Assembly: GCF_026213295.1 (NCBI RefSeq)
Contig: NC_079414.1
Coordinates: forward strand, 11,100,362-11,164,361
Source: Gadus chalcogrammus
Taxonomy: Eukaryota > Chordata > Actinopteri > Gadiformes > Gadidae
Reading direction: 5' to 3'
Length of the DNA stretch: 64,000 bases
Part shown: piece by piece, positions 11,001 through 26,000 of the stretch
Layout: the number at the start of each line of letters is the position of its first letter
Position numbering within the stretch: position 1 is the first letter of the stretch
Program-made: the position numbers and the translations under genes
The notes under the pieces: model-generated
The model's input: only the letters and a program-made list of their open reading frames with translations
Told to the model about the DNA's origin: nothing
The model's database searches: none

Positions 11001-14000
11001 AACAACTGCCGAACTTGTGACAACTGCAGTAGCAACAACCACATCTGCAGGATCTACATCCACAACAGAAGGAGCCACATCCACAACGAGAGCAGGACGA
11101 ACAATGACAACTGCAGGACCAATAATAACGAATGCAAGTACCAGATCTACTTCAGCAGGACTAACTTCAGCTGCAGTACAGAAATCTAGAACTGCAGGAA
11201 TAACAAAAACGACTACAGTACCAACAACATCAACTGCTGTTCCAACAACTACTAAAGCAGAACCCAAAACAACAACAGGACCAATAAAGACAACTGATGA
11301 ACTAACAAAAACCACTGCAGGACCAACAACTACGACTGCGAAAACTGCAAGAACAACGGCAGGTCCAACAACTACATCTGCTGAACTAACATCAACAACT
11401 GCAGGATCAACAACTTTTGCAGAAAAACCTGCAACCACAACTGCAGGACCAACAACAACTGTAGGACCAACAAAAACTGCAAGGCCTATCACTTCTACTG
11501 TTGCACACAAAACAATAACTGAAGGAAAAACAACAACGGCCTCAGAACCAACAACTTCTACAACAGGACCCACAACAACAGCAACTGGTGGACTAACAAA
11601 AACAACTGCAGGACCATCAACAAAAGGACGAAAAACAACAACTGCAGAACTTGTGACAACCGCAGTAGCAACAACAACATCTGCAGGATCTACATCCACA
11701 TCAGAAGGAGCCACATCCACAACGAGAGCAGGACGACCAATGACAACTGCAGAACCAATAACAACGAATGCAAGACCCAGATTTACTTCAGCAGGACTCA
11801 CTTCAGCCGCAGTACAGAAATCTAGAACTGCAAGAACTATCACTTCTACTGCTGAACCCAAAGCAAAAACTGAAGGAAAAACAACAACAGCCGCAGAACC
11901 AACAACTTCTACATCAGGACCCACAACAACAACAACTGGTGGACTAACAAAAACCACTGCAGGACCAACAACTACGACTGCGAAAACTGCAAGAACAACG
12001 GCAGGACCAACAACTACAACTGCTGAAGTAACATCGACAACTGCAGGATCAACAACTTTTGCAGAAAAACCTGCAACCACAACTGCAGGACCAACAAAAA
12101 CTCCAAGACCTATTACGTCAACTGTTGCACACAAAACAATAACTGAAAGTAAAAAAACAACAACAGCCTCAGAACCAACAACTTCTACATCAGGACTACC
12201 AACAACAACAACCGGGCCAATAACGACAATTGTTGGACTGACAAAAAACACTGCAGGACCATCAACAAAAGGACGAAAAACAACAACTGCCGAACTTGTG
12301 ACAACTGCAGTAGCAACAACAACATCTGCAGGATCTACATCCACAACAGAAGGAGCCACATCCACAACGAGAGCAGGACGAACAATGACAACTGCAGGAC
12401 CAATAACAACGAATGCCAGACCCAGATCTACTTCAGCAGGACTCACTTCAGCTGCAGTACAGAAATCTAGAACTGCAGGAATAACAAAAACGACTACAGT
12501 ACCAACAACATCAACTGCTGTTCCAACAACTACTCAAGCAGAACCCAAAACAACAACAGGACCAATAAAGACAACTGATGAACTAACAAAAACCACTGCA
12601 GGACCAACAACTACGACTGCGAAAACTGCAAGAACAACGGCAGGTCCAACAACTACAATTGCTGAACTAACATCGACAACTGCAGGATCAACAACTTTTG
12701 CAGAAAAAACTGCAACCACAACTGCAGGACCAACAACAACTGTAGGACCAACAAAAACTGCAAGGCCTATCACTTCTACTGTTGAACCCAAAACAATAAC
12801 TGAAGGAAAAACAACAACAGCCTCAGAACCAAAAACTTCTACATCAGGACCCACAACAGCAACAACCGCGCCAATAACGACAACAGGTGGACTAACAAAA
12901 AGCACTGCAGGACCAACAACTACAACTGCGAAAACTGCAAGAACAACGGCAGGACCAACAACGACAACTGCTGAAGTAACATCGACAACTGCAGGATCAA
13001 CAACTTTTTCAGAAAAACCTGCAACCACAACTGCAGTACCAACAACAATTGGAGGACCAACAAAAACTGCAAGATCTATCACTTCTACTGCTGTACCAAA
13101 AACAAAAACTGAAGGAAAAACAACAACAGCTTCAGAACCAACAACTTCTACAACAGGACCCACAACAACAACAACTGGTGGACTCACAAAAACCACTGGA
13201 GGACCAACAACGACGACTGCGAAAACTCCAAGAAAAACGGCAGGTCCATCAACTACAACTGCTGAACTAACATCGACAATTGCAGGATCAACAACTTTTG
13301 CAGAAATTCCTGCAACAACAACTGCAGGACCAAAGAAAACTGAAGGACCTATCACTTCTACTGTTGTACCCAAAAGAAAAACTGAAGGAAAAACAACAAC
13401 AGCCTCAGAACCAACAATTTCTACATCAGGACCAATAACAACGAATGCAAGACCCACAACTACTTCAGCAGGACTCACTTTAACTCCAGTTCAGAAATCA
13501 ACAACTGCAGAAATAACAAAAAGGACAACAGTACCAACAACATCAACTGCTGTACCAACAACTACTAAAGCAGGACCCAAAGCAACAATAGGAACAATAA
13601 AGACAACTGCTGAACTGACTTCAACAACTGCAGGACCAACAACTACGACTGCGAAAACTCCAAATACAACGGCAGGTCCAACAACTACAACTGCTGAACT
13701 AACATCGACAACTGCAGGATCAACAACTTTTGCAGAAAAAACTGCAACCACAACTGCAGGACCAACAACAACTGTAGGACCAACAAAAACTGCAAGGCCT
13801 ATCACTTCTACTGTTGAACCCAAAACAATAACTGGAGGAAAAACAACAACAGCCTCAGAACCAAAAACTTCTACATCAGGACCCACAACAGCAACAACCG
13901 CACCAATAACGACAACAGCTGGACCAACAAAAACCACTGCAGGACCAACAACTACAACTGCGAAAACTGCAAGAACAACGGCAGGACCAACAAGGACAAC

Positions 14001-17000
14001 TGCTGAAGTAACATCGACAACTGCAGGATCAACAACTTTTGCAGAAAAACCTGCAACAACAACTGCAGTACCAACAACAAATGTAGGACTAACAAAAACT
14101 GCAAGAAGTATCACTTCTACTGCTGTACCCAAAACAAAAACTGAAGGAAAAACAACAACGGCCTCAGAACCAACAACTTCTACAACAGAACCCACAACAA
14201 CAACAACTGGTGGACTAACAAAAAACATTGCAGGACCATCAACAAAAGGACGAAAAACAACAACTGCCGAACTTGTGACAACTGCAGTAGCAACAACCAC
14301 ATCTGCAGGATCTACATCCACAACAGAAGGAGCCACATCCACAACGAGAGCAGGACGAACAATGACAACTGCAGGACCAATAATAACGAATGCAAGTACC
14401 AGATCTACTTCAGCAGGACTAACTTCAGCTGCAGTACAGAAATCTAGAACTGCAGGAATAACAAAAACGACTACAGTACCAACAACATCAACTGCTGTTC
14501 CAACAACTACTAAAGCAGAACCCAAAACAACAACAGGACCAATAAAGACAACTGATGAACTAACAAAAACCACTGCAGGACCAACAACTACGACTGCGAA
14601 AACTGCAAGAACAACGGCAGGTCCAACAACTACATCTGCTGAACTAACATCAACAACTGCAGGATCAACAACTTTTGCAGAAAAACCTGCAACCACAACT
14701 GCAGGACCAACAAAAACTCCAAGACCTATTACGTCAACTGTTGCACACAAAACAATAACTGAAAGTAAAAAAACAACAACAGCCTCAGAACCAACAACTT
14801 CTACATCAGGACTACCAACAACAACAACCGGGCCAATAACGACAATTGTTGGACTGACAAAAAACACTGCAGGACCATCAACAAAAGGACGAAAAACAAC
14901 AACTGCCGAACTTGTGACAACTGCAGTAGCAACAACCACATCTGCAGGATCTACATCCACAACAGAAGGAGCCACATCCACAACGAGAGCAGGACGAACA
15001 ATGACAACTGCAGGACCAATAATAACGAATGCAAGTACCAGATCTACTTCAGCAGGACTAACTTCAGCTGCAGTACAGAAATCTAGAACTGCAGGAATAA
15101 CAAAAACGACTACAGTACCAACAACATCAACTGCTGTTCCAACAACTACTCAAGCAGAACCCAAAACAACAACAGGACCAATAAAGACAACTGATGAACT
15201 AACAAAAACCACTGCAGGACCAACAACTACGACTGCGAAAACTGCAAGAACAACGGCAGGTCCAACAACTACAATTGCTGAACTAACATCGACAACTGCA
15301 GGATCAACAACTTTTGCAGAAAAAACTGCAACCACAACTGCAGGACCAACAACAACTGTAGGACCAACAAAAACTGCAAGGCCTATCACTTCTACTGTTG
15401 AACCCAAAACAATAACTGAAGGAAAAACAACAACAGCCTCAGAACCAAAACTTCTACATCAGGACCCACAACAGCAACAACCGCGCCAATAACGACAACA
15501 GGTGGACTAACAAAAAGCACTGCAGGACCAACAACTACAACTGCGAAAACTGCAAGAACAACGGCAGGACCAACAACGACAACTGCTGAAGTAACATCGA
15601 CAACTGCAGGATCAACAACTTTTTCAGAAAAACCTGCAACCACAACTGCAGTACCAACAACAATTGGAGGACCAACAAAAACTGCAAGATCTATCACTTC
15701 TACTGCTGTACCAAAAACAAAAACTGAAGGAAAAACAACAACAGCTTCAGAACCAACAACTTCTACAACAGGACCCACAACAACAACAACTGGTGGACTC
15801 ACAAAAACCACTGGAGGACCAACAACGACGACTGCGAAAACTCCAAGAAAAACGGCAGGTCCATCAACTACAACTGCTGAACTAACATCGACAATTGCAG
15901 GATCAACAACTTTTGCAGAAATTCCTGCAACAACAACTGCAGGACCAAAGAAAACTGAAGGACCTATCACTTCTACTGTTGTACCCAAAAGAAAAACTGA
16001 AGGAAAAACAACAACAGCCTCAGAACCAACAATTTCTACATCAGGACCAATAACAACGAATGCAAGACCCACAACTACTTCAGCAGGACTCACTTTAACT
16101 CCAGTTCAGAAATCAACAACTGCAGAAATAACAAAAAGGACAACAGTACCAACAACATCAACTGCTGTACCAACAACTACTAAAGCAGGACCCAAAGCAA
16201 CAATAGGAACAATAAAGACAACTGCTGAACTGACTTCAACAACTGCAGGACCAACAACTACGACTGCGAAAACTCCAAGTACAACGGCAGGTCCAACAAC
16301 TACAACTGCTGAACTAACATCGACAACTGCAGGATCAACAACTTTTGCAGAAAAAAACTGCAACCACAACTGCAGGACCAACAACAACTGTAGGACCAAC
16401 AAAAACTGCAAGGCCTATCACTTCTACTGTTGAACCCAAAACAATAACTGGAGGAAAAACAACAACAGCCTCAGAACCAAAAACTTCTACATCAGGACCC
16501 ACAACAGCAACAACCGCACCAATAACGACAACAGCTGGACCAACAAAAACCACTGCAGGACCAACAACTACAACTGCGAAAACTGCAAGAACAACGGCAG
16601 GACCAACAAGGACAACTGCTGAAGTAACATCGACAACTGCAGGATCAACAACTTTTTCAGAAAAACCTGCAACCACAACTGCAGTACCAGCAACAATTGG
16701 AGGACCAACAAAAACTGCAAGATCTATCACTTCTACTGCAGTACCCAAAACAAAAACTGGAGGAAAAACAACAACGGCCTCAGAACCAAAAACTTCAACA
16801 TCAGGACCCACAACAGCAACAACCGCACCAATAACGACAACAGCTGGACCAACAAAAACCACTGCAGGACCAACAACTACAACTGCGAAAAATGCAAGAA
16901 CAACGGCAGGACCAACAAGGACAACTGCTGAAGTAACATCGACAACTGCAGGATCAACAACTTTTTCAGAAAACCTGCAACCACAACTGCAGTACCAGCA

Positions 17001-20000
17001 ACAATTGGAGGACCAACAAAAACTGCAAGATCTATCACTTCTACTGCTGTACCAAAAACAAAAACTGAAGGAAAAAACAACAGCTTCAGAACCAACAACT
17101 TCTACAACAGGACCCACAACAACAACAACTGGTGGACTCACAAAAACCACTGGAGGACCAACAACTACGACTGCGAAAACTCCAAGAAAAACGTCAGGTC
17201 CATCAACTACAGCTGCTGAACTAACATCGACAATTGCAGGAACAACAACTTTTGCAGAAATTCCTGCAACAACAACTGCAGGACCAACAAAAACTGAAGG
17301 ACCTATCACTTCTACTGTTGTACCCAAAAGAAAAACTGAAGGAAAAACAACAACAGCCTCAGAACCAACAATTTCTACATCAGGACCAATAACAACGAAT
17401 GCAAGACCCACAACTACTTCAGCAGGACTCACTTTAACTCCAGTTCAGAAATCAACAACTGCAGAAATAACAAAAAGACAACAGTACCAACAACATCAAC
17501 TGCTGTACCAACAACTACTAAAGCAGGACCCAAAGCAACAATAGGAACAATAAAGACAACTGCTGAACTGACTTCAACAACTGCAGGACCAACAACTACG
17601 ACTGCGAAAACTCCAAATACAACGGCAGGTCCAACAACTACAACTGCTGAACTAACATCGACAACTGCAGGATCAACAACTTTTGCAGAAAAAACTGCAA
17701 CCACAACTGCAGGACCAACAACAACTGTAGGACCAACAAAAACTGCAAGGCCTATCACTTCTACTGTTGAACCCAAAACAATAACTGGAGGAAAAACAAC
17801 AACAGCCTCAGAACCAAAAACTTCTACATCAGGACCCACAACAGCAACAACCGCACCAATAACGACAACAGCTGGACCAACAAAAACCACTGCAGGACCA
17901 ACAACTACAACTGCGAAAACTGCAAGAACAACGGCAGGACCAACAAGGACAACTGCTGAAGTAACATCGACAACTGCAGGATCAACAACTTTTTCAGAAA
18001 AACCTGCAACCACAACTGCAGTACCAGCAACAATTGGAGGACCAACAAAAACTGCAAGATCTATCACTTCTACTGCAGTACCCAAAACAAAAACTGGAGG
18101 AAAAACAACAACGGCCTCAGAACCAAAAACTTCAACATCAGGACCCACAACAGCAACAACCGCACCAATAACGACAACAGCTGGACCAACAAAAACCACT
18201 GCAGGACCAACAACTACAACTGCGAAAACTGCAAGAACAACGGCAGGACCAACAAGGACAACTGCTGAAGTAACATCGACAACTGCAGGATCAACAACTT
18301 TTTCAGAAAAACCTGCAACCACAACTGCAGTACCAGCAACAATTGGAGGACCAACAAAAACTGCAAGATCTATCACTTCTACTGCTGTACCAAAAACAAA
18401 AACTGAAGGAAAAACAACAGCTTCAGAACCAACAACTTCTACAACAGGACCCACAACAACAACAACTGGTGGACTCACAAAAACCACTGGAGGACCAACA
18501 ACTACGACTGCGAAAACTCCAAGAAAAACGGCAGGTCCATCAACTACAACTGCTGAACTAACATCGACAATTGCAGGATCAACAACTTTTGCAGAAATTC
18601 CTGCAACAACAACTGCAGGACCAAAGAAAAACTGAAGGACCTATCACTTCTACTGTTGTACCCAAAAGAAAAACTGAAGGAAAAACAACAACAGCCTCAG
18701 AGCCAACAACTTCTACATCAGGACCAATAACAACGAATGCAAGACCCACAACTACTTCAGCAGGACTCACTTTAACTCCAGTTCAGAAATCAACAACTGC
18801 AGAAATAACAAAAAGGACAACAGTACCAACAACATCAACTGCTGTACCAACAACTACTAAAGCAGGACCCAAAGCAACAATAGGAACAATAAAGACAACT
18901 GCTGAACTGACTTCAACAACTGCAGGACCAACAACTACGACTGCGAAAACTCCAAGTACAACGGCAGGTCCAACAACTACAACTGCTGAACTAACATCGA
19001 CAACTGCAGGATCAACAACTTTTGCAGAAAAAACTGCAACCACAACTGCAGGACCAACAACAACTGTAGGACCAACAAAAACTGCAAGGCCTATCACTTC
19101 TACTGTTGAACCCAAAACAATAACTGGAGGAAAAACAACAACAGCCTCAGAACCAAAAACTTCAACATCAGGACCCACAACAGCAACAACCGCACCAATA
19201 ACGACAACAGCTGGACCAACAAAAACCACTGCAGGACCAACAACTACAACTGCGAAAACTGCAAGAACAACGGCAGGACCAACAAGGACAACTGCTGAAG
19301 TAACATCGACAACTGCAGGATCAACAACTTTTTCAGAAAAACCTGCAACCACAACTGCAGTACCAGCAACAATTGGAGGACCAACAAAAACTGCAAGATC
19401 TATCACTTCTACTGCAGTACCCAAAACAAAAACTGGAGGAAAAACAACAACGGCCTCAGAACCAAAAACTTCAACATCAGGACCCACAACAGCAACAACC
19501 GCACCAATAACGACAACAGCTGGACCAACAAAAACCACTGCAGGACCAACAACTACAACTGCGAAAACTGCAAGAACAACGGCAGGACCAACAAGGACAA
19601 CTGCTGAAGTAACATCGACAACTGCAGGATCAACAACTTTTTCAGAAAAACCTGCAACCACAACTGCAGTACCAGCAACAATTGGAGGACCAACAAAAAC
19701 TGCAAGATCTATCACTTCTACTGCTGTACCAAAAACAAAAACTGAAGGAAAAACAACAGCTTCAGAACCAACAACTTCTACAACAGGACCCACAACAACA
19801 ACAACTGGTGGACTCACAAAAAACATTGCAGGACCATCAACAAAAGGACGAAAAACAACAACTGCCGAACTTGTGACAACTGCAGTAGCAACAACAACAT
19901 CTGCAGGATCAACATCCACAACGAGAGCAGGACGAACAATGACAACTGCAGGACCAATAACAATGAATGCAAGACCCAGATCTACTTCAGCAGGACTCAC

Positions 20001-23000
20001 TTCAGCTGCAGTACAGAAATCTAGAACTGCAGGAATAACAAAAACGACTACAGTACCAACAACATCAACTGCTGTTCCAACAACTACTCAAGTAGAACCC
20101 AAAACAACAACAGGACCAATAAAGACAACTGATGAACCAACAAAAACCACTGCAGGACCAACAACTACGACTGCGAAAACTGCAAGAACAACGGCAGGTC
20201 CAACAACTTCAACTGCTGAACTAACATCGACAATTGCAGGATCAACAACTTTTGCAGAAATTCCTGCAACAACAACTGCAGGACCAAAGAAAACTGAAGG
20301 ACCTATCACTTCTACTGTTGTACCCAAAAGAAAAACTGAAGGAAAAACATCAACAGCCTCAGAACCAACAATTTCTACATCAGGACCAATAACAACGAAT
20401 GCAAGACCCACAACTACTTCAGCAGGACTCACTTTAACTCCAGTTCAGAAATCAACAACTGCAGAAATAACAAAAAGGACAACAGTACCAACAACATCAA
20501 CTGCTGTACCAACAACTACTAAAGCAGGACCCAAAGCAACAATAGGAACAATAAAGACAACTGCTGAACTGACTTCAACAACTGCAGGACCAACAACTAC
20601 GACTGCGAAAACTCCAAGTACAACGGCAGGTCCAACAACTACAACTGCTGAACTAACATCGACAACTGCAGGATCAACAACTTTTGCAGAAAAAACTGCA
20701 ACCACAACTGCAGGACCAACAACAACTGTAGGACCAACAAAAACTGCAAGGCCTATCACTTCTACTGTTGAACCCAAAACAATAACTGGAGGAAAAACAA
20801 CAACAGCCTTAGAACCAAAAACTTCTACATCAGGACCCACAACAGCAACAACTGCACCAATAACGACAACAGCTGGACCAACAAAAACCACTGCAGGACC
20901 AACAACTACGACTGCGAAAACTCCAAGTACAACGGCAGGTCCAACAACTACAACTGCTGAACTAACATCGACAACTGCAGGATCAACAACTTTTGCAGAA
21001 AAACCTGCAACAACAACTGCAGTACCAACAACAAATGTAGGACTAACAAAAACTGCAAGAAGTATCACTTCTACTGCTGTACCCAAAACAAAAACTGAAG
21101 GAAAAACAACAACGGCCTCAGAACCAACAACTTCTACAACAGAACCCACAACAACAACAACTGGTGGACTAACAAAAAACATTGCAGGACCATCAACAAA
21201 AGGACGAAAAACAACAACTGCCGAACTTGTGACAACTGCAGTAGCAACAACAACATCTGCAGGATCTACATCCACAACAGAAGGAGCCACATCCACAACG
21301 AGAGCAGGAGGAACAATGACAACTGCAGGACCAATAACAACGAATGCAAGACCCAGATCTACTTCCGCAGGACTAACTTCAGCTGCAGTACAGCAATCTA
21401 GAACTGCAGGAATAACAAAAACGACTACAGTACCAACAACATCAACCGTTGTTCCAACAACTACTAAAGCAGAAACCAAAACAACAACAGGACCAATAAA
21501 GACAACTGATGAACTAACAAAAACCACTGCAGGACCAACAACTACGACTGCGAAAACTGCAAGAACAACGGCAGGTCCAACAACTACAACTGCTGAACAA
21601 ACATCGACAACTGCAGGATCAACAACTTTTGCAGAAAAACCTGCAACCACAGCTGCAGGACCAACAACAACTGTAGGACCAACAAAAACTGCAAGGCCTA
21701 TCACTTCTACTGTTGAACCCAAAACAATAACTGAAGGAAAAACAACAACAGCCTCAGAACCAAAAACTTCTGCATCAGGACCCACAACAGCAACAACCGC
21801 ACCAATAACGACAACAGGTGGACTAACAAAAACCACTGCAGGACCAACAACTACAACTGCGAAAACTGCAACCACAACTGCAGGACCAACAACAATTGGA
21901 GGACCAAAAAAAACTGCAAGATCTATCACTTCTACTGCTGTACCAAAAACAAGAACTGAAGGAAAAACAACAACAGCTTCAGAACCAACAACTTCTACAA
22001 CAGGACCCACAACAACAACAACTGGTGGACTCACAAAAACCACTGGAGGACCAACAACTACGACTGCGAAAACTCCAAGAAAAACGTCAGGTCCATCAAC
22101 TACAGCTGCTGAACTAACATCGACAATTGCAGGAACAACAACTTTTGCAGAAATTCCTGCAACAACTGCAGGACCAACAAAAACTGAAGGACCTATCACT
22201 TCTACTGTTGTACCCAGAAGAAAAACTGAAGGAAAAACAACGACAGCCTCAGAGCCAACAACTTCTACATCAGGACCAATAACAACGAATGCAAGACCCA
22301 CAACTACTTCAGCAGGACTCACTTTAACTGCAGTTCAGAAATCAACAACTGCAGAAATAACAAAAACGACAACAGTACCAACAACATCAACTGCTGTACC
22401 AACAACTACTAAAGCAGGACCCAAAGCAACAATAGGAACAATAAAGACAACTGCTGAACTGACTTCAACAACTGCAGGACCAACAACTACGACTGCGAAA
22501 ACTCCAAATACAACGGCAGGTCCAACAACTACAACTGCTGAACTAACATCGACAACTGCAGGATCAACAACTTTTGCAGAAAAAACTGCAACCACAACTG
22601 CAGGACCAACAACAACTGTAGGACCAACAAAAACTGCAAGGCCTATCACTTCTACTGTTGAACCCAAAACAATAACTGGAGGAAAAACAACAACAGCCTC
22701 AGAACCAAAAACTTCTACATCAGGACCCACAACAGCAACAACCGCACCAATAACGACAACAGCTGGACCAACAAAAACCACTGCAGGACCAACAACTACA
22801 ACTGCGAAAACTGCAAGAACAACGGCAGGACCAACAAGGACAACTGCTGAAGTAACATCGACAACTGCAGGATCAACAACTTTTTCAGAAAAACCTGCAA
22901 CCACAACTGCAGTACCAGCAACAATTGGAGGACCAACAAAAACTGCAAGATCTATCACTTCTACTGCAGTACCCAAAACAAAAACTGGAGGAAAAACAAC

Positions 23001-26000
23001 AACGGCCTCAGAACCAAAAACTTCAACATCAGGACCCACAACAGCAACAACCGCACCAATAACGACAACAGCTGGACCAACAAAAACCACTGCAGGACCA
23101 ACAACTACAACTGCGAAAACTGCAAGAACAACGGCAGGACCAACAAGGACAACTGCTGAAGTAACATCGACAACTGCAGGATCAACAACTTTTTCAGAAA
23201 AACCTGCAACCACAACTGCAGTACCAGCAACAATTGGAGGACCAACAAAAACTGCAAGATCTATCACTTCTACTGCTGTACCAAAAACAAAAACTGAAGG
23301 AAAAACAACAGCTTCAGAACCAACAACTTCTACAACAGGACCCACAACAACAACAACTGGTGGACTCACAAAAAACATTGCAGGACCATCAACAAAAGGA
23401 CGAAAAACAACAACTGCCGAACTTGTGACAACTGCAGTAGCAACAACAACATCTGCAGGATCAACATCCACAACGAGAGCAGGACGAACAATGACAACTG
23501 CAGGACCAATAACAATGAATGCAAGACCCAGATCTACTTCAGCAGGACTCACTTCAGCTGCAGTACAGAAATCTAGAACTGCAGGAATAACAAAAACGAC
23601 TACAGTACCAACAACATCAACTGCTGTTCCAACAACTACTCAAGTAGAACCCAAAACAACAACAGGACCAATAAAGACAACTGATGAACCAACAAAAACC
23701 ACTGCAGGACCAACAACTACGACTGCGAAAACTGCAAGAACAACGGCAGGTCCAACAACTTCAACTGCTGAACTAACATCGACAATTGCAGGATCAACAA
23801 CTTTTGCAGAAATTCCTGCAACAACAACTGCAGGACCAAAGAAAACTGAAGGACCTATCACTTCTACTGTTGTACCCAAAAGAAAAACTGAAGGAAAAAC
23901 ATCAACAGCCTCAGAACCAACAATTTCTACATCAGGACCAATAACAACGAATGCAAGACCCACAACTACTTCAGCAGGACTCACTTTAACTCCAGTTCAG
24001 AAATCAACAACTGCAGAAATAACAAAAAGGACAACAGTACCAACAACATCAACTGCTGTACCAACAACTACTAAAGCAGGACCCAAAGCAACAATAGGAA
24101 CAATAAAGACAACTGCTGAACTGACTTCAACAACTGCAGGACCAACAACTACGACTGCGAAAACTCCAAGTACAACGGCAGGTCCAACAACTACAACTGC
24201 TGAACTAACATCGACAACTGCAGGATCAACAACTTTTGCAGAAAAAACTGCAACCACAACTGCAGGACCAACAACAACTGTAGGACCAACAAAAACTGCA
24301 AGGCCTATCACTTCTACTGTTGAACCCAAAACAATAACTGGAGGAAAAACAACAACAGCCTTAGAACCAAAAACTTCTACATCAGGACCCACAACAGCAA
24401 CAACTGCACCAATAACGACAACAGCTGGACCAACAAAAACCACTGCAGGACCAACAACTACAACTGCGAAAACTGCAAGAACAACGGCAGGACCAACAAG
24501 GACAACTGCTGAAGTAACATCGACAACTGCAGGATCAACAACTTTTTCAGAAAAACCTGCAACCACAACTGCAGTACCAGCAACAATTGGAGGACCAACA
24601 AAAACTGCAAGATCTATCACTTCTACTGCTGTACCAAAAACAAAAACTGAAGGAAAAACAACAGCTTCAGAACCAACAACTTCTACAACAGGACCCACAA
24701 CAACAACAACTGGTGGACTCACAAAAACCACTGGAGGACCAACAACTACGACTGCGAAAACTCCAAGAAAAACGGCAGGTCCATCAACTACAACTGCTGA
24801 ACTAACATCGACAATTGCAGGATCAACAACTTTTGCAGAAATTCCTGCAACAACAACTGCAGGACCAAAGAAAACTGAAGGACCTATCACTTCTACTGTT
24901 GTACCCAAAAGAAAAACTGAAGGAAAAACAACAACAGCCTCAGAACCAACAATTTCTACATCAGGACCAATAACAACGAATGCAAGACCCACAACTACTT
25001 CAGCAGGACTCACTTTAACTCCAGTTCAGAAATCAACAACTGCAGAAATAACAAAAAGGACAACAGTACCAACAACATCAACTGCTGTACCAACAACTAC
25101 TAAAGCAGGACCCAAAGCAACAATAGGAACAATAAAGACAACTGCTGAACTGACTTCAACAACTGCAGGACCAACAACTACGACTGCGAAAACTCCAAGT
25201 ACAACGGCAGGTCCAACAACTACAACTGCTGAACTAACATCGACAACTGCAGGATCAACAACTTTTGCAGAAAAACCTGCAACAACAACTGCAGTACCAA
25301 CAACAAATGTAGGACTAACAAAAACTGCAAGAAGTATCACTTCTACTGCTGTACCCAAAACAAAAACTGAAGGAAAAACAACAACGGCCTCAGAACCAAC
25401 AACTTCTACAACAGAACCCACAACAACAACAACTGGTGGACTAACAAAAAACATTGCAGGACCATCAACAAAAGGACGAAAAACAACAACTGCCGAACTT
25501 GTGACAACTGCAGTAGCAACAACAACATCTGCAGGATCTACATCCACAACAGAAGGAGCCACATCCACAACGAGAGCAGGAGGAACAATGACAACTGCAG
25601 GACCAATAACAACGAATGCAAGACCCAGATCTACTTCCGCAGGACTAACTTCAGCTGCAGTACAGCAATCTAGAACTGCAGGAATAACAAAAACGACTAC
25701 AGTACCAACAACATCAACCGCTGTTCCAACAACTACTAAAGCAGAAACCAAAACAACAACAGGACCAATAAAGACAACTGATGAACCAACAAAAACCACT
25801 GCAGGACCAACAACTACGACTGCGAAAACTGCAAGAACAACGGCAGGTCCAACAACTACAACTGCTGAACAAACATCGACAACTGCAGGATCAACAACTT
25901 TTGCAGAAAAACCTGCAACCACAGCTGCAGGACCAACAACAACTGTAGGACCAACAAAAACTGCAAGGCCTATCACTTCTACTGTTGAACCCAAAACAAT

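Larger units (their letters stand above)
12050..16660 (+). repeat. About 2 kb block duplicated at 2616-bp offset
   Basis: About 12050-14040 recurs at about 14670-16660 with few differences. Both share the rare words AHKTITESKK, TTTQAEPK and TTIAELTS and the same order of sub-blocks. The second copy contains two of the single-base indels (15447 and 16351). The block junction near 14640-14670 switches to sequence also seen at 11360. Confidence 0.7.
16106..18783 (+). repeat. Tandem pair of 1338-bp units
   Basis: Markers at 16106, 17445 and 18783 define two adjacent units of 1338 bp (446 codons) after indel correction. Each contains an internal repeat of the block with PATIGGPTKTARSITSTAVPK (split by variants), once followed by KTKTGGKTTT and once by KTKTEGK. 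Five of the fourteen frame-breaking indels fall in or at the edges of this pair. Confidence 0.7.

Noticed and set aside
13049..13270. Recurrent 64-87-codon plus-strand Gln/Leu-rich frames (MEDQQKLQ and MQKNLQPQ types)
   Set aside because: They are the off-register reading of the Thr repeat, with CAA for ACA. They recur only because the repeat recurs.
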